6,892 nt of DNA from Parafilimonas sp. (GCA_023251275.1 JAHEZC010000145.1:1-6892), one strand, 5' to 3'; positions 1-6,201 are shown, counted from the stretch's first letter. The notes: generated by a model not told the origin, from the sequence alone. A program made the numbers and translations.

Positions 1-145
1 ATGTCTTTACAGTGATGCAGCCATTCTCACATCGCAAAGTACGGATATGAATAATCTTGATCATTCTTTATCACAATTACCTTATGCATTAATTGCATTT
101 GTACTTACTGCGATATCCTATTTGGCGCTTGGGTATTTGATGTGA
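1..145 (+). CDS. C-terminal fragment of a probable NhaC-family Na+/H+ antiporter (5'-truncated by the window edge)
   Basis: An open frame enters from the left edge (first full codon at 2) and ends at TGA 143-145, giving 47 residues. The piece reads CLYSDAAILTSQSTDMNNLD, then a short HSLSQLPYAL stretch, then a hydrophobic segment ending in GYLM. A serine-aspartate turn followed by a Thr/Ser-rich stretch, an N/D-L-D-H motif, Q-L-P-Y-A and a final transmembrane helix is the pattern I associate with the C-terminus of NhaC-type antiporters, inner-membrane proteins exchanging Na+ for H+ and sometimes organic ions. The family call rests on pattern memory over a short piece. It is co-directional with the acetyltransferase gene 120 bp downstream, so it could supply ion balance or substrate transport for that cluster, but the repeat-filled gap makes a shared transcript uncertain. 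Confidence 0.65.
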   Translation, partial: CLYSDAAILTSQSTDMNNLDHSLSQLPYALIAFVLTAISYLALGYLM

Positions 146-153
146 GGAAGGTT

Positions 154-174
154 GTTTAAAGTTTAAAGTTTGAT
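154..174. repeat. Heptamer repeat, GTTTAAA type
   Basis: Two exact GTTTAAA units (154-160, 161-167) are followed by a third, diverged unit GTTTGAT (168-174). On the other strand the unit is CTTTAAA, identical to the units at 3997-4024. The block starts 8 bp after the antiporter stop and is followed at once by an 8-bp-period block. Confidence 0.7.
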
Positions 175-176
175 AT

Positions 177-208
177 ATGGTTGAATGGTTAAATTGTTTA
201 ATTGTTGG
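177..208. repeat. Octamer repeat, ATKGTTRA type, four units
   Basis: Four consecutive 8-mers are in perfect phase: ATGGTTGA, ATGGTTAA, ATTGTTTA, ATTGTTGG. Read on the opposite strand and rotated, they become CAATTAAA, CAATTTAA, CCATTCAA; CAATTTAA also occurs in the array at 2378-2401. The block lies between the antiporter fragment and the acetyltransferase and has no coding potential of its own. Confidence 0.7.
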
Positions 209-238
209 AATCGGAAACCGGTTGATGAGAGGATGAAT

Positions 239-246
239 TAATTTTG
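239..246 (+). promoter_or_regulatory. Possible Bacteroidota -7 promoter element before the acetyltransferase
   Basis: TAATTTTG fits the Bacteroidetes primary-sigma -7 consensus TAnnTTTG exactly and lies 19 bp before the ATG at 266. No TTTG-type -33 box sits at the expected spacing of about 19 bp; the nearest TTG (222-224) is too close. An 8-mer with two free positions occurs often by chance in AT-rich DNA, so this is a weak call. Confidence 0.25.
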
Positions 247-250
247 AATA

Positions 251-267
251 ATTTGTATAATACAAAT
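251..267. promoter_or_regulatory. Perfect 17-bp palindrome overlapping the acetyltransferase start codon
   Basis: ATTTGTAT - A - ATACAAAT has 8-bp arms around one central base. It ends on the AT of the ATG at 266-268. As DNA it could be an operator for a dimeric repressor just downstream of the possible -7 element. As RNA it could hold the start codon in a short A/U-rich hairpin. The symmetry is directly visible; the function is inference. Confidence 0.4.
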
Positions 268-931
268 GTTGGCGCAGGAAAAAAATGAATACAAGAAAAC
301 ATTGCCTTCTGGAATTGTGATAACAACAACGAAGAGCGAACACGCAGAGCAATTGGAAGCTTTGCAGCATCTTGTTTTTCCGCATCTTGCTGAAGAAGAA
401 ATTCTGCATGCAGATCAATACAGGAGGCATATAGAAATTTTTCCTGAAGGACAGTTTGTGGCATTGGATGGAGAAAAGGTAGTTGGAGCTACATCAACCA
501 TGCGTTATCATTTTGACACAGACGATCAGAAGCATCATACTTTTTTTGAGATCATGGGAGGAGGATGGCTGACCACACATGAGCCACATGGAGATTGGCT
601 TTATGGTCTTGATGTTGGTGTGAATCCAGCATACAGGGGAAAGGGGATTGCGAAAGGATTATATCGTACAAGACAGGATCTTTGCCGGAGATTAGGTTTG
701 AAAGGACAGATGACAGTAGGAATGCTGAATGGTTATGACGCTGTAAAAGATAAAATGAGTGTGGATGAATATTATGAGAAAGTAAAACGAAAAGAAATTT
801 TTGATCCTACGGTTTCTGTGCAGGAAAAAATCGGTTTTGAAATTGCGGGACTGATGAAAGATTATCTCAATGATCCTACCTGTGGTAATGCAGGCGCAGT
901 GATTGTGTTGTATGCGGAGAAGGCAATTTGA
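266..931 (+). CDS. GNAT family N-acetyltransferase, stand-alone relative of the GNAT half of YhcX-type GNAT/nitrilase fusions
   Basis: A 221-residue soluble protein expected to transfer an acetyl group from acetyl-CoA to an amine. The acetyl-CoA motif A is clear at about residues 116-132: a beta-strand (LDVGVN), then P-A-Y-R124-G-K-G127-I-A, matching the R/Q-x-x-G-x-G/A phosphate loop. Further conserved blocks are FPEGQF (59-64), GDWLYG (109-114), MSVDEYYEKV (164-173) and the FDP...GF stretch (179-191). This order closely matches my recollection of the GNAT domain of Bacillus YhcX-type proteins, where it is fused to a carbon-nitrogen hydrolase; here the protein ends after the GNAT domain. ATG 266 is the first start after an in-frame TGA at 245-247, and no Shine-Dalgarno is present. 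The aminotransferase follows after 46 bp, suggesting co-transcription. Substrate unknown; the N-acetylated amine idea comes from context only. Confidence 0.88.
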   Translation: MLAQEKNEYKKTLPSGIVITTTKSEHAEQLEALQHLVFPHLAEEEILHADQYRRHIEIFPEGQFVALDGEKVVGATSTMRYHFDTDDQKHHTFFEIMGGGWLTTHEPHGDWLYGLDVGVNPAYRGKGIAKGLYRTRQDLCRRLGLKGQMTVGMLNGYDAVKDKMSVDEYYEKVKRKEIFDPTVSVQEKIGFEIAGLMKDYLNDPTCGNAGAVIVLYAEKAI

Positions 932-977
932 AAACCCGGTAATTTGAAAATGAATTTGTCTGATTAATTAACAGAAT

Positions 978-2321
978 ATGCAGCATATACAATTAAAAAC
1001 ATCTATTCCGGGTCCAAAGGGACTGGAAGTTTTGGAGAGAAGAAAAAATGCATTGCCATCAGGATTGGCGAAGTCAACAGAAGTTGTAGTGGAAAGAGCG
1101 GAAGGCGCTGTGGTGTATGATGTGGATGGAAACAGGCTGCTTGATTTTGCAGGCGGAATCGGAATGATCAATGTGGGTCATTGCAACGAAAACGTGGTGA
1201 ATGCAATCAAAGTACAAGTGGATAAATACATACATACCTGTTCATTGGTTACTACCATTGAACCATATATTGAACTGGCAGAATTACTCAACACTGTTAC
1301 ACCAGGAAATTTTCCAAAGAAAACATTGCTTGCAAATTCCGGTTCTGAAGCGGTAGAAAATGCGGTAAACATTGCAAAATATTTTACCAAAAGAAATGCG
1401 GTGTTGTGTTTTGAAGGAGCGTATCACGGAAGAACCTTATTGACATTGAGTTTGACGAGCAAGTATGCGTTGTTTAAAAAAGGAATGGGTTCATTCGTAA
1501 GTGATATTTATCGAATTCCTGCTCCGAATATGTACCGCAGGATTGATGGCATGAGTGATGAACAATATATCCGGTATTGCATCAAACAATTGGAGATCGC
1601 ATTTATCTCACAGGTTGATCCCGATGCACTCGCTGCGATCATCATCGAACCTGTGCAGGGCGAAGGCGGATTTCTTCCGATACCTAAAGAATATTTGCAG
1701 AAGATTCGTGACGTGTGCCACAAACATGGAATCGTAATGATCGCAGATGAGATACAAAGCGGCGCAGGAAGAACTGGAAAATTATTTGCGATTGAACACA
1801 GCGGTGTTGTGCCTGATATGATCTGTTCGGCAAAATCCATTGGTGCGGGAATGCCTGTCAGCGCTGTAACGGGAAGAGCAGAAATAATGGATGCACCGCA
1901 TTTGGGAGGAGTAGGTGGTACTTACGGCGGAAGCCCGGTGGCATGTGTGGCTGCTATTGAAGCGATAAAAATTCTGAAAAGCGAATCATTTCTGCAAAGA
2001 GCAAATGAAGCCGGAGAGATTATTCGCACAACTTTAGAAGTATGGAAAGAAAAGTATAAGATTATTGGAGATGTGCGTGGCATCGGAGCGATGCGTTTGG
2101 TGGAGTTTGTAAAAGATCGTAACACTAAAGAACCTGACATGGAAGTCGCTCTTGAAATTATAAAAGATGCTGCCTCAAAAGGATTGATATTGATACGTGC
2201 AGGGCTGTTCAGTAACTGTATTCGCCTGTTGCCACCGATTGTCATTACTGATGAGCAATTGCAGGAAGGGTTGAGTGTGTTCGAGAGTGCAGTTAAACGA
2301 GCTGATGAAAAAAGGGAATAG
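978..2321 (+). CDS. Class III PLP aminotransferase, 4-aminobutyrate (GabT) type
   Basis: A 447-residue cytoplasmic fold-type I PLP enzyme that should move an omega- or alpha-amino group to a 2-oxo acid. Visible motifs are the glycine-rich FAGGIGMINVGH (57-68), phosphate-binding NSGSEA (120-125), GAYHGRT (147-153), EPVQGEGG (224-231), ADEIQSGAGRTG (256-267) with D257 pairing to the PLP ring nitrogen, and SAKSIGAG (284-291) with K286 as the Schiff-base lysine. R152, E224 and R416 (in NCIRLLPP) align by motif with the R141, E211 and R398 I recall for E. coli GabT, supporting an omega-amino acid substrate. Length is near the family norm of about 425-450. ATG 978 is bounded upstream by in-frame TAA 969-971. 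GabT, PuuE and 5-aminovalerate transaminases cannot be separated here, and no succinate-semialdehyde dehydrogenase is nearby, so no gene symbol is given. Confidence 0.93.
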   Translation: MQHIQLKTSIPGPKGLEVLERRKNALPSGLAKSTEVVVERAEGAVVYDVDGNRLLDFAGGIGMINVGHCNENVVNAIKVQVDKYIHTCSLVTTIEPYIELAELLNTVTPGNFPKKTLLANSGSEAVENAVNIAKYFTKRNAVLCFEGAYHGRTLLTLSLTSKYALFKKGMGSFVSDIYRIPAPNMYRRIDGMSDEQYIRYCIKQLEIAFISQVDPDALAAIIIEPVQGEGGFLPIPKEYLQKIRDVCHKHGIVMIADEIQSGAGRTGKLFAIEHSGVVPDMICSAKSIGAGMPVSAVTGRAEIMDAPHLGGVGGTYGGSPVACVAAIEAIKILKSESFLQRANEAGEIIRTTLEVWKEKYKIIGDVRGIGAMRLVEFVKDRNTKEPDMEVALEIIKDAASKGLILIRAGLFSNCIRLLPPIVITDEQLQEGLSVFESAVKRADEKRE

Positions 2322-2350
2322 AATATTTCAACCTAAAATTTCCAGGTTTG

Positions 2351-2363
2351 TTCATTTAATGAA
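2351..2363. other. Short 13-bp palindrome in the aminotransferase-amidohydrolase gap
   Basis: TTCATT - T - AATGAA has 6-bp arms around one base, 38 bp before the amidohydrolase start and 30 bp after the aminotransferase stop. It is too short and A/T-rich for a convincing terminator and has no following T-run. It could be a protein site or chance. Confidence 0.2.
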
Positions 2364-2368
2364 AATAA

Positions 2369-2401
2369 CAATATTGCCAATTTAACTATTCAGCAATTCA
2401 T
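2369..2401. repeat. Degenerate octamer repeat, CAATTYAA type, running into the amidohydrolase start
   Basis: Units are CAATATTG (2369-2376), one extra C, then in phase CAATTTAA (2378-2385), CTATTCAG (2386-2393) and CAATTCAT (2394-2401). The last unit overlaps the first base of the TTG start codon. CAATTTAA is identical to a unit of the 177-208 array read on the opposite strand, so the two arrays appear to belong to one repeat family in opposite orientation. Confidence 0.5.
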
Positions 2402-3984
2402 TGCCTTCACTTCTTATTCATAATGCCAACATACTTTCTTTTCACGATGGTTTTGTGAAAGGTAAGTATGATTCTATTGCATTAGAAGGAAATAAAATAA
2501 GCGCCGTTGGAAGATTTGATGAACTGCAGTCGTTAATTCAACCAAATACAGAAGTGATTAATGCTATGGGCAAAACACTGATGCCTGGATTTAATGACAC
2601 GCATATTCACATCTGGAAAGTGGGTAACCTGAAAACTTTTATGCTCGATTTGCGCGGCGTGAAAAGTTTAGATGAAATGCTGCAAATGTTGTGTGAGTGT
2701 GATAAAAAATTTTCTGAGGCAAGATGGATAACTGCACGGGGTTTTAATGAAGCAATGTGGGAAGATGGAAGAATTCCAACTAAAAATGATTTAGACAAAG
2801 TTTCAAAAGACAAACCTGTTTATGTAATTCGTACCTGCGCACATATTGCAGTGTGTAATACAAAAGCACTTGAGTGGTGCAATATCAATTCGAAAATAAC
2901 TATCCCGCAAGGTGGAGAGATCCGTTTAGGCGAAGACGGAGAACCCAACGGTATTTTTTCTGAAACCGCATTAGGATTAATAGCCAATCATATTCCGGCT
3001 TATACAAAAGAGCAATTAAAAATAATGGTGAAAGCGGTGCAGGATGAAATGTTTAGTTACGGTATCACTGCTGCAACTGATCCGGCGGTGCATCCGGAAT
3101 TATTAGAAGCATATTATGAAATGAACGCCTCAAATGAAATTGCATTTCGTTTGCATGCAATCCCGATTTTATTACCGGATGGAAGTGAAGAACCTTATCC
3201 TATTCCTGATTTTTATGAATCAGATTTTTTCAATGTCAATACAGTAAAGTTTTTTTCTGATGGAGGCCTGAGCGGAAAGACTGCTGCATTGAAAAGACAT
3301 TATAAAAATTCTTCTGAGAAGGGAGTATTGCGTTTAAAGCGTGAACAATATTTGCGTTTATGTATCGCCTCTATGGAGAAAACTTTGGGTATTGCCACAC
3401 ACGCTATCGGCGATGCTGCGATAGATTTTGTGATTGATGTATATAAAGAATTGCACAAATCTTTTCCCGGCATGATAAAACGGATTGAACATTTAGGATT
3501 ACCCGAAGAAAAAAATTTAAGTGATATGCAGCAATGCAATATCGCTGCCTCCATGCAAACAATATTCATTAATGAGCTGGGAAAAAATTTTATCAGGTAT
3601 TTAGATGAAGATTATCTTGAGCATTGTTATCCTGTTCGATCAGTTTTGAAACATGGAATTTTAACCGCTTTATCATCTGATGCGCCTGTTGTAAAAAATT
3701 TCAACCCGATGAAAGGAGTGGAGGCTGCTGTCAGAAGAAAAGATGAAGAAGGAAATTTCATTGCACCTGATGAGAGCATCAGCATAGGCGAAGCGCTGAA
3801 AGCATACACGTATCATGCAGCAAAGGTCAGCAATGTGAATCAGTTTGGTTCGATAGAAGAAGGCAAGCTTGCGGATTTTATTTTGCTTGATAAGAATCCA
3901 TTAACCATTTCACCTGAAGAATTGCAAAATATACGAGTTGAAAAAACTTTTGTGGATGGTAAATGTGTATGGGCGAGAAGGTAA
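2401..3984 (+). CDS. Metal-dependent amidohydrolase, YtcJ/NfdA-like (Amidohydro_3)
   Basis: A 527-residue enzyme of the amidohydrolase superfamily, expected to hydrolyse an amide, formamide or similar C-N bond in the cytoplasm; no signal peptide is seen. The small beta domain is formed by residues 1-60 and the C-terminus (GSIEEGKLADFILLDKNP, 483-500). The TIM-barrel metal ligands are visible: H68-x-H70 in NDTHIHI, K283 in VKFFSDGG (carbamylated lysine in this family), H334 in THAIGD, H364 in IEHLG and D427 in SSDAPV. GFNEAMW...P (114-126) and RTCAHIAVCNTKAL (144-157) are typical of the YtcJ/N-substituted formamide deformylase branch. The start must be TTG 2401: an in-frame TAA lies at 2383-2385, and the first in-frame ATG (residue 56) would remove the N-terminal strands. 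It lies 79 bp after the aminotransferase, probably in the same unit. Exact substrate unknown. Confidence 0.92.
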   Translation: MPSLLIHNANILSFHDGFVKGKYDSIALEGNKISAVGRFDELQSLIQPNTEVINAMGKTLMPGFNDTHIHIWKVGNLKTFMLDLRGVKSLDEMLQMLCECDKKFSEARWITARGFNEAMWEDGRIPTKNDLDKVSKDKPVYVIRTCAHIAVCNTKALEWCNINSKITIPQGGEIRLGEDGEPNGIFSETALGLIANHIPAYTKEQLKIMVKAVQDEMFSYGITAATDPAVHPELLEAYYEMNASNEIAFRLHAIPILLPDGSEEPYPIPDFYESDFFNVNTVKFFSDGGLSGKTAALKRHYKNSSEKGVLRLKREQYLRLCIASMEKTLGIATHAIGDAAIDFVIDVYKELHKSFPGMIKRIEHLGLPEEKNLSDMQQCNIAASMQTIFINELGKNFIRYLDEDYLEHCYPVRSVLKHGILTALSSDAPVVKNFNPMKGVEAAVRRKDEEGNFIAPDESISIGEALKAYTYHAAKVSNVNQFGSIEEGKLADFILLDKNPLTISPEELQNIRVEKTFVDGKCVWARR

Positions 3985-3994
3985 ATATTTTTCC

Positions 3995-4030
3995 AACTTT
4001 AAACGTTGAGCTTTAAACTTTAAAACGTTA
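3995..4030. repeat. Heptamer repeat, CTTTAAA type, between convergent genes
   Basis: In perfect 7-bp phase from 3997: CTTTAAA, CGTTGAG, CTTTAAA, CTTTAAA, then a partial ACGTTA unit. CTTTAAACTTTAAA (4011-4024) is the exact inverted copy of 155-168. The array fills nearly all of the 43-bp gap between the convergent amidohydrolase and response-regulator genes and includes the regulator's TAA stop (4028-4030). No GC-rich stem with a T-tract was found, so it is called a repeat, not a terminator. Confidence 0.65.
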
Positions 4031-4765
4031 TATCCCCAGCACGTCTTTCATCTTCGCATAGCCGGCTTTGCTTACCGGTAATCTTGCACCGGTGCTTAAT
4101 AATATTAAATGGCCCTCTTTTTCATAAGGGTCAATACGCGTGATGAGTTGGGCATTGATGATATAAGAACGGTGAACTCTTATGAACTGCTGCTGCGGTA
4201 AACTTTCTTCAAAAAAATTCATTGTCTTCTTTTTTAAAAAAGTGCCATCCGCAGTGATAATTTTTACATAATCATCCGCTGCTTCGAGATAATGAATTTG
4301 TACGACAGGAATGATTTTTATCTTCCCTCCGTCTTTCACCACGATGCGATGATTTTGCTGCAGTGATTGTGATGCGGTTTGCAAAACTGCCTGGGTTTTT
4401 TCGGGGACATTTTTTTGATGATGTATAACTTTTTGTATCGCTTTGTCAAAACGTTCTTTGCTGAATGGTTTCAGCAGGTAGTCTGCTGCATGTGTTTCAA
4501 AAGCTTTGATGGCATATTCTTCATAAGCCGTGGTAAAAATTACTGCGGGCGGATCATCAATTAGTTCCAGCATTTCAAAGCCATTGATTTTTGGCATCTG
4601 GATATCAAGAAAAATTACATCCGGCTGATATTGCTGAATAGCCTTTACACCTTCAAAGCCATCATTGCATTCTGTTACTATCTCAATATCCGGATAGTTT
4701 TGAAGGTATTCTTTCACCATGCTTCTTGCTAATGGTTCATCATCAATAATAATCGCCTTCATCAT
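4028..4765 (-). CDS. LytTR family response regulator (receiver plus LytTR DNA-binding domain)
   Basis: A 245-residue transcription factor of a two-component pair. The receiver domain covers about 1-118: acidic pair D8-D9, phosphoacceptor D54 (in IFLDIQMP), T78, switch residue Y96 and K99 (DYLLKPF). After a Q/T-rich linker, the LytTR domain covers about 140-243, with IHYLEAADDYVKI, KTMNFFEESL and FIRVHRSYIIN visible. The ATG at 4765-4763 is chosen because it overlaps the kinase stop by one base (TGATG), the usual translationally coupled arrangement; the frame can be extended only by one TTG codon at 4766-4768, and the next codon is also ATG. The stop lies within the heptamer array at 3995-4030. 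Targets are unknown. LytTR regulators of this kind commonly control envelope or extracellular-polymer genes, and the LiaF-like gene upstream is a plausible target or partner. Confidence 0.95.
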   Translation of the reverse strand: MMKAIIIDDEPLARSMVKEYLQNYPDIEIVTECNDGFEGVKAIQQYQPDVIFLDIQMPKINGFEMLELIDDPPAVIFTTAYEEYAIKAFETHAADYLLKPFSKERFDKAIQKVIHHQKNVPEKTQAVLQTASQSLQQNHRIVVKDGGKIKIIPVVQIHYLEAADDYVKIITADGTFLKKKTMNFFEESLPQQQFIRVHRSYIINAQLITRIDPYEKEGHLILLSTGARLPVSKAGYAKMKDVLGI

Positions 4766-5805
4766 CAAAATATTTGAGGTATAATAATCGCAGTAAAAAA
4801 ATACCCGTTTTCTCTTTTTGTCTGCAACAGGTCATGCCTTGCAAATAATAAAAACAATCGCCGCTGAATAGAGGCCAGCCCAAAACCTGTTCCCTGCAAA
4901 GGTTGCGCTGTTTCTGCATCATAAGGATTTTGCACCGTAACTTCTAAATAACTTTTTTCAACTTTTGCATTGATAGAAATATTTACTTCACCGATAGTAT
5001 CGTACAATCCAAACTTGATCGCATTTTCAACTACAGGTTGCAGCAACATTGATGGCAGTTTCATTTTTAGTGATGCTTCATCAGATGCTATTGCTGTTTG
5101 CAGACGATGCCCAAACCGGACTTTCTCAATGTCGAGATACAATTGCACATACTGCAGTTCTTCTTCAAGGGTACTCCATTGATGTTCGTCTTTACGCAGA
5201 GTGCCCCTCAGAAAATCTGATAGCTGCTCTATCATGTGTCTTGCTTTCTCAGGGTTGCTTCCTGTTAAAGCGCTGATAGAATTCAGGCTATTAAATAAAA
5301 AATGCGGTTGCAGTTGTTGTCTCAGCTTGAATAATTCTGCATCTCTTGTCAGTTGTTCTGCTTCATTCTTTCTTGCTTCCATCATTTTCTGTTCTTCCTG
5401 TGTGAACCAAAGCAGGCTTATCATCGCCATGCAACCCACCATCAAAAATGCAACTGCAAATCTTATAGACAATGACCTGCTCAAAATCATTATGTAGTGA
5501 TCATCTGATCTGAAAATAAATCCCAGCAGCAATCTTGTAATCAATAACCAGATCGCACTTACGCTTATGCTTATTGTGAGTACATACCAATATTTTTCAC
5601 GGCGGGGAAGATAATAGCGCATGTTATTAGTGATAAGTATGGTAGCGCCTGCCAATAATATATTGCTTAAGAAACTGTCAACGATTGCCTGCGCCTCAGT
5701 GAGATTAAAACCGGTTAATACAAGGGAATGAATAATGCTGATGATAACCCACCATATTGCATTGACCAATGCCAGTTTTTTTTTCGAAGAAGCTATATTA
5801 TCCAA
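4765..5805 (-). CDS. LytS/YehU-type sensor histidine kinase with four membrane helices
   Basis: A 346-residue inner-membrane kinase that should phosphorylate the adjacent LytTR regulator. Four hydrophobic segments lie at about 13-32, 40-61, 73-97 and 114-134, with no large external domain, followed by a charged coiled-coil-like linker (135-160). The His_kinase domain carries QLQPHFLFNSLN, with phosphoacceptor H168. The ATPase part has the N-box LLQPVVENAIKFGL (N261) and the G-box GTGFGLASIQRRL (305-317). The N-box has F where many LytS relatives have H. The start is TTG at 5805-5803: no ATG precedes it in frame after the neighbouring gene, and the first internal ATG (residue 62) would delete two membrane helices. 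It starts 5 bp after the DUF4288 stop and ends overlapping the regulator start. With so little outside the membrane, an intramembrane signal is likely (inference). Confidence 0.94.
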   Translation of the reverse strand: MDNIASSKKKLALVNAIWWVIISIIHSLVLTGFNLTEAQAIVDSFLSNILLAGATILITNNMRYYLPRREKYWYVLTISISVSAIWLLITRLLLGFIFRSDDHYIMILSRSLSIRFAVAFLMVGCMAMISLLWFTQEEQKMMEARKNEAEQLTRDAELFKLRQQLQPHFLFNSLNSISALTGSNPEKARHMIEQLSDFLRGTLRKDEHQWSTLEEELQYVQLYLDIEKVRFGHRLQTAIASDEASLKMKLPSMLLQPVVENAIKFGLYDTIGEVNISINAKVEKSYLEVTVQNPYDAETAQPLQGTGFGLASIQRRLFLLFARHDLLQTKRENGYFFTAIIIPQIF

Positions 5806-5810
5806 TGGTA

Positions 5811-6170
5811 TTAATTTAACCTGATCGTTTTGTGCATACTGCTTTGCATGATATGTGTTGCACGCAGTTTGGTGATACGAATATAAATGTCTGCATCATC
5901 TTCTTCACGGATACGTGAATACATTTCTGCGCCGTCTATCAGGTCGTCGAGAAGATAGATTTCTGATACATCTATAAATTTCCAGTGTACAGGCTTTTGT
6001 ACCTCATTCAAAAAATTGTCCTGCTCGTGGTGTCCGATAAGCCTTGCTTTCTGAAATGCATGCAATTCATCTTCTGCATGTATCAAACGGAGTTGTTCAT
6101 CGAATTGCGGTGTATGATTTCCATCTCCGCAAATAATACGATACACTATTTTTGCCAGGTACCAGTTCAT
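5811..6170 (-). CDS. DUF4288 domain-containing protein
   Basis: A 119-residue protein matching what I know of DUF4288: an N-terminal WYLAKIVYRI strand (3-12), an EQLRLIHAEDELHAFQKARLIG strand-helix (25-46), then N-x-x-x-x-P (55-60), WKFIDVSEIYLLDD (63-76), and GAEMYSRI (80-87). There is no signal peptide or membrane segment, so it should be cytoplasmic. The family's function is unknown to me. It is the first gene of a compact operon: its TAA lies 5 bp before the kinase TTG, which suggests translational coupling and a role tied to the two-component pair. The C-terminal tail (about 95-119) is basic and less family-like. The start is ATG 6170-6168, with no Shine-Dalgarno before it. No convincing promoter was found in the upstream gap, which is filled by heptamer repeats. 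Confidence 0.85.
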   Translation of the reverse strand: MNWYLAKIVYRIICGDGNHTPQFDEQLRLIHAEDELHAFQKARLIGHHEQDNFLNEVQKPVHWKFIDVSEIYLLDDLIDGAEMYSRIREEDDADIYIRITKLRATHIMQSSMHKTIRLN

Positions 6171-6201
6171 AAGCTATATTATTTTTCGGGTAAATTATCT
6201 A

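Noticed and set aside
89..464. Minus-strand open frames opposite the acetyltransferase 5' region
   Set aside because: They span the intergenic repeats and the antisense of a well-supported GNAT gene; the translations are not protein-like.
932..977. Promoter or repeat array between the acetyltransferase and aminotransferase
   Set aside because: GGTAATTTG only partly resembles a -7 element, and the AATTTG and TTAATTAA words show no steady 7- or 8-bp phase. The gap fits an ordinary intra-operon spacer.
3985..4030. Rho-independent terminator between the convergent genes
   Set aside because: Only self-complementary AACGTT and TTTAAA units from the heptamer repeat are present; there is no GC-rich stem followed by a T-tract.
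4766..4768. TTG one codon upstream as the response-regulator start
   Set aside because: The adjacent ATG at 4765-4763 overlaps the kinase TGA in the usual TGATG coupling and is the stronger start codon.
4970..5497. Several open frames on the + strand opposite the kinase gene
   Set aside because: They lie wholly antisense to a gene with clear family motifs, show Cys/Ser-rich low-quality translations, and have no recognisable domain.
5789..6182. 12-nt match AAGCTATATTAT near the kinase start and directly before the DUF4288 start
   Set aside because: About one A/T-rich 12-mer match is expected by chance in a window of this size, and the copies sit at different positions relative to the two starts.
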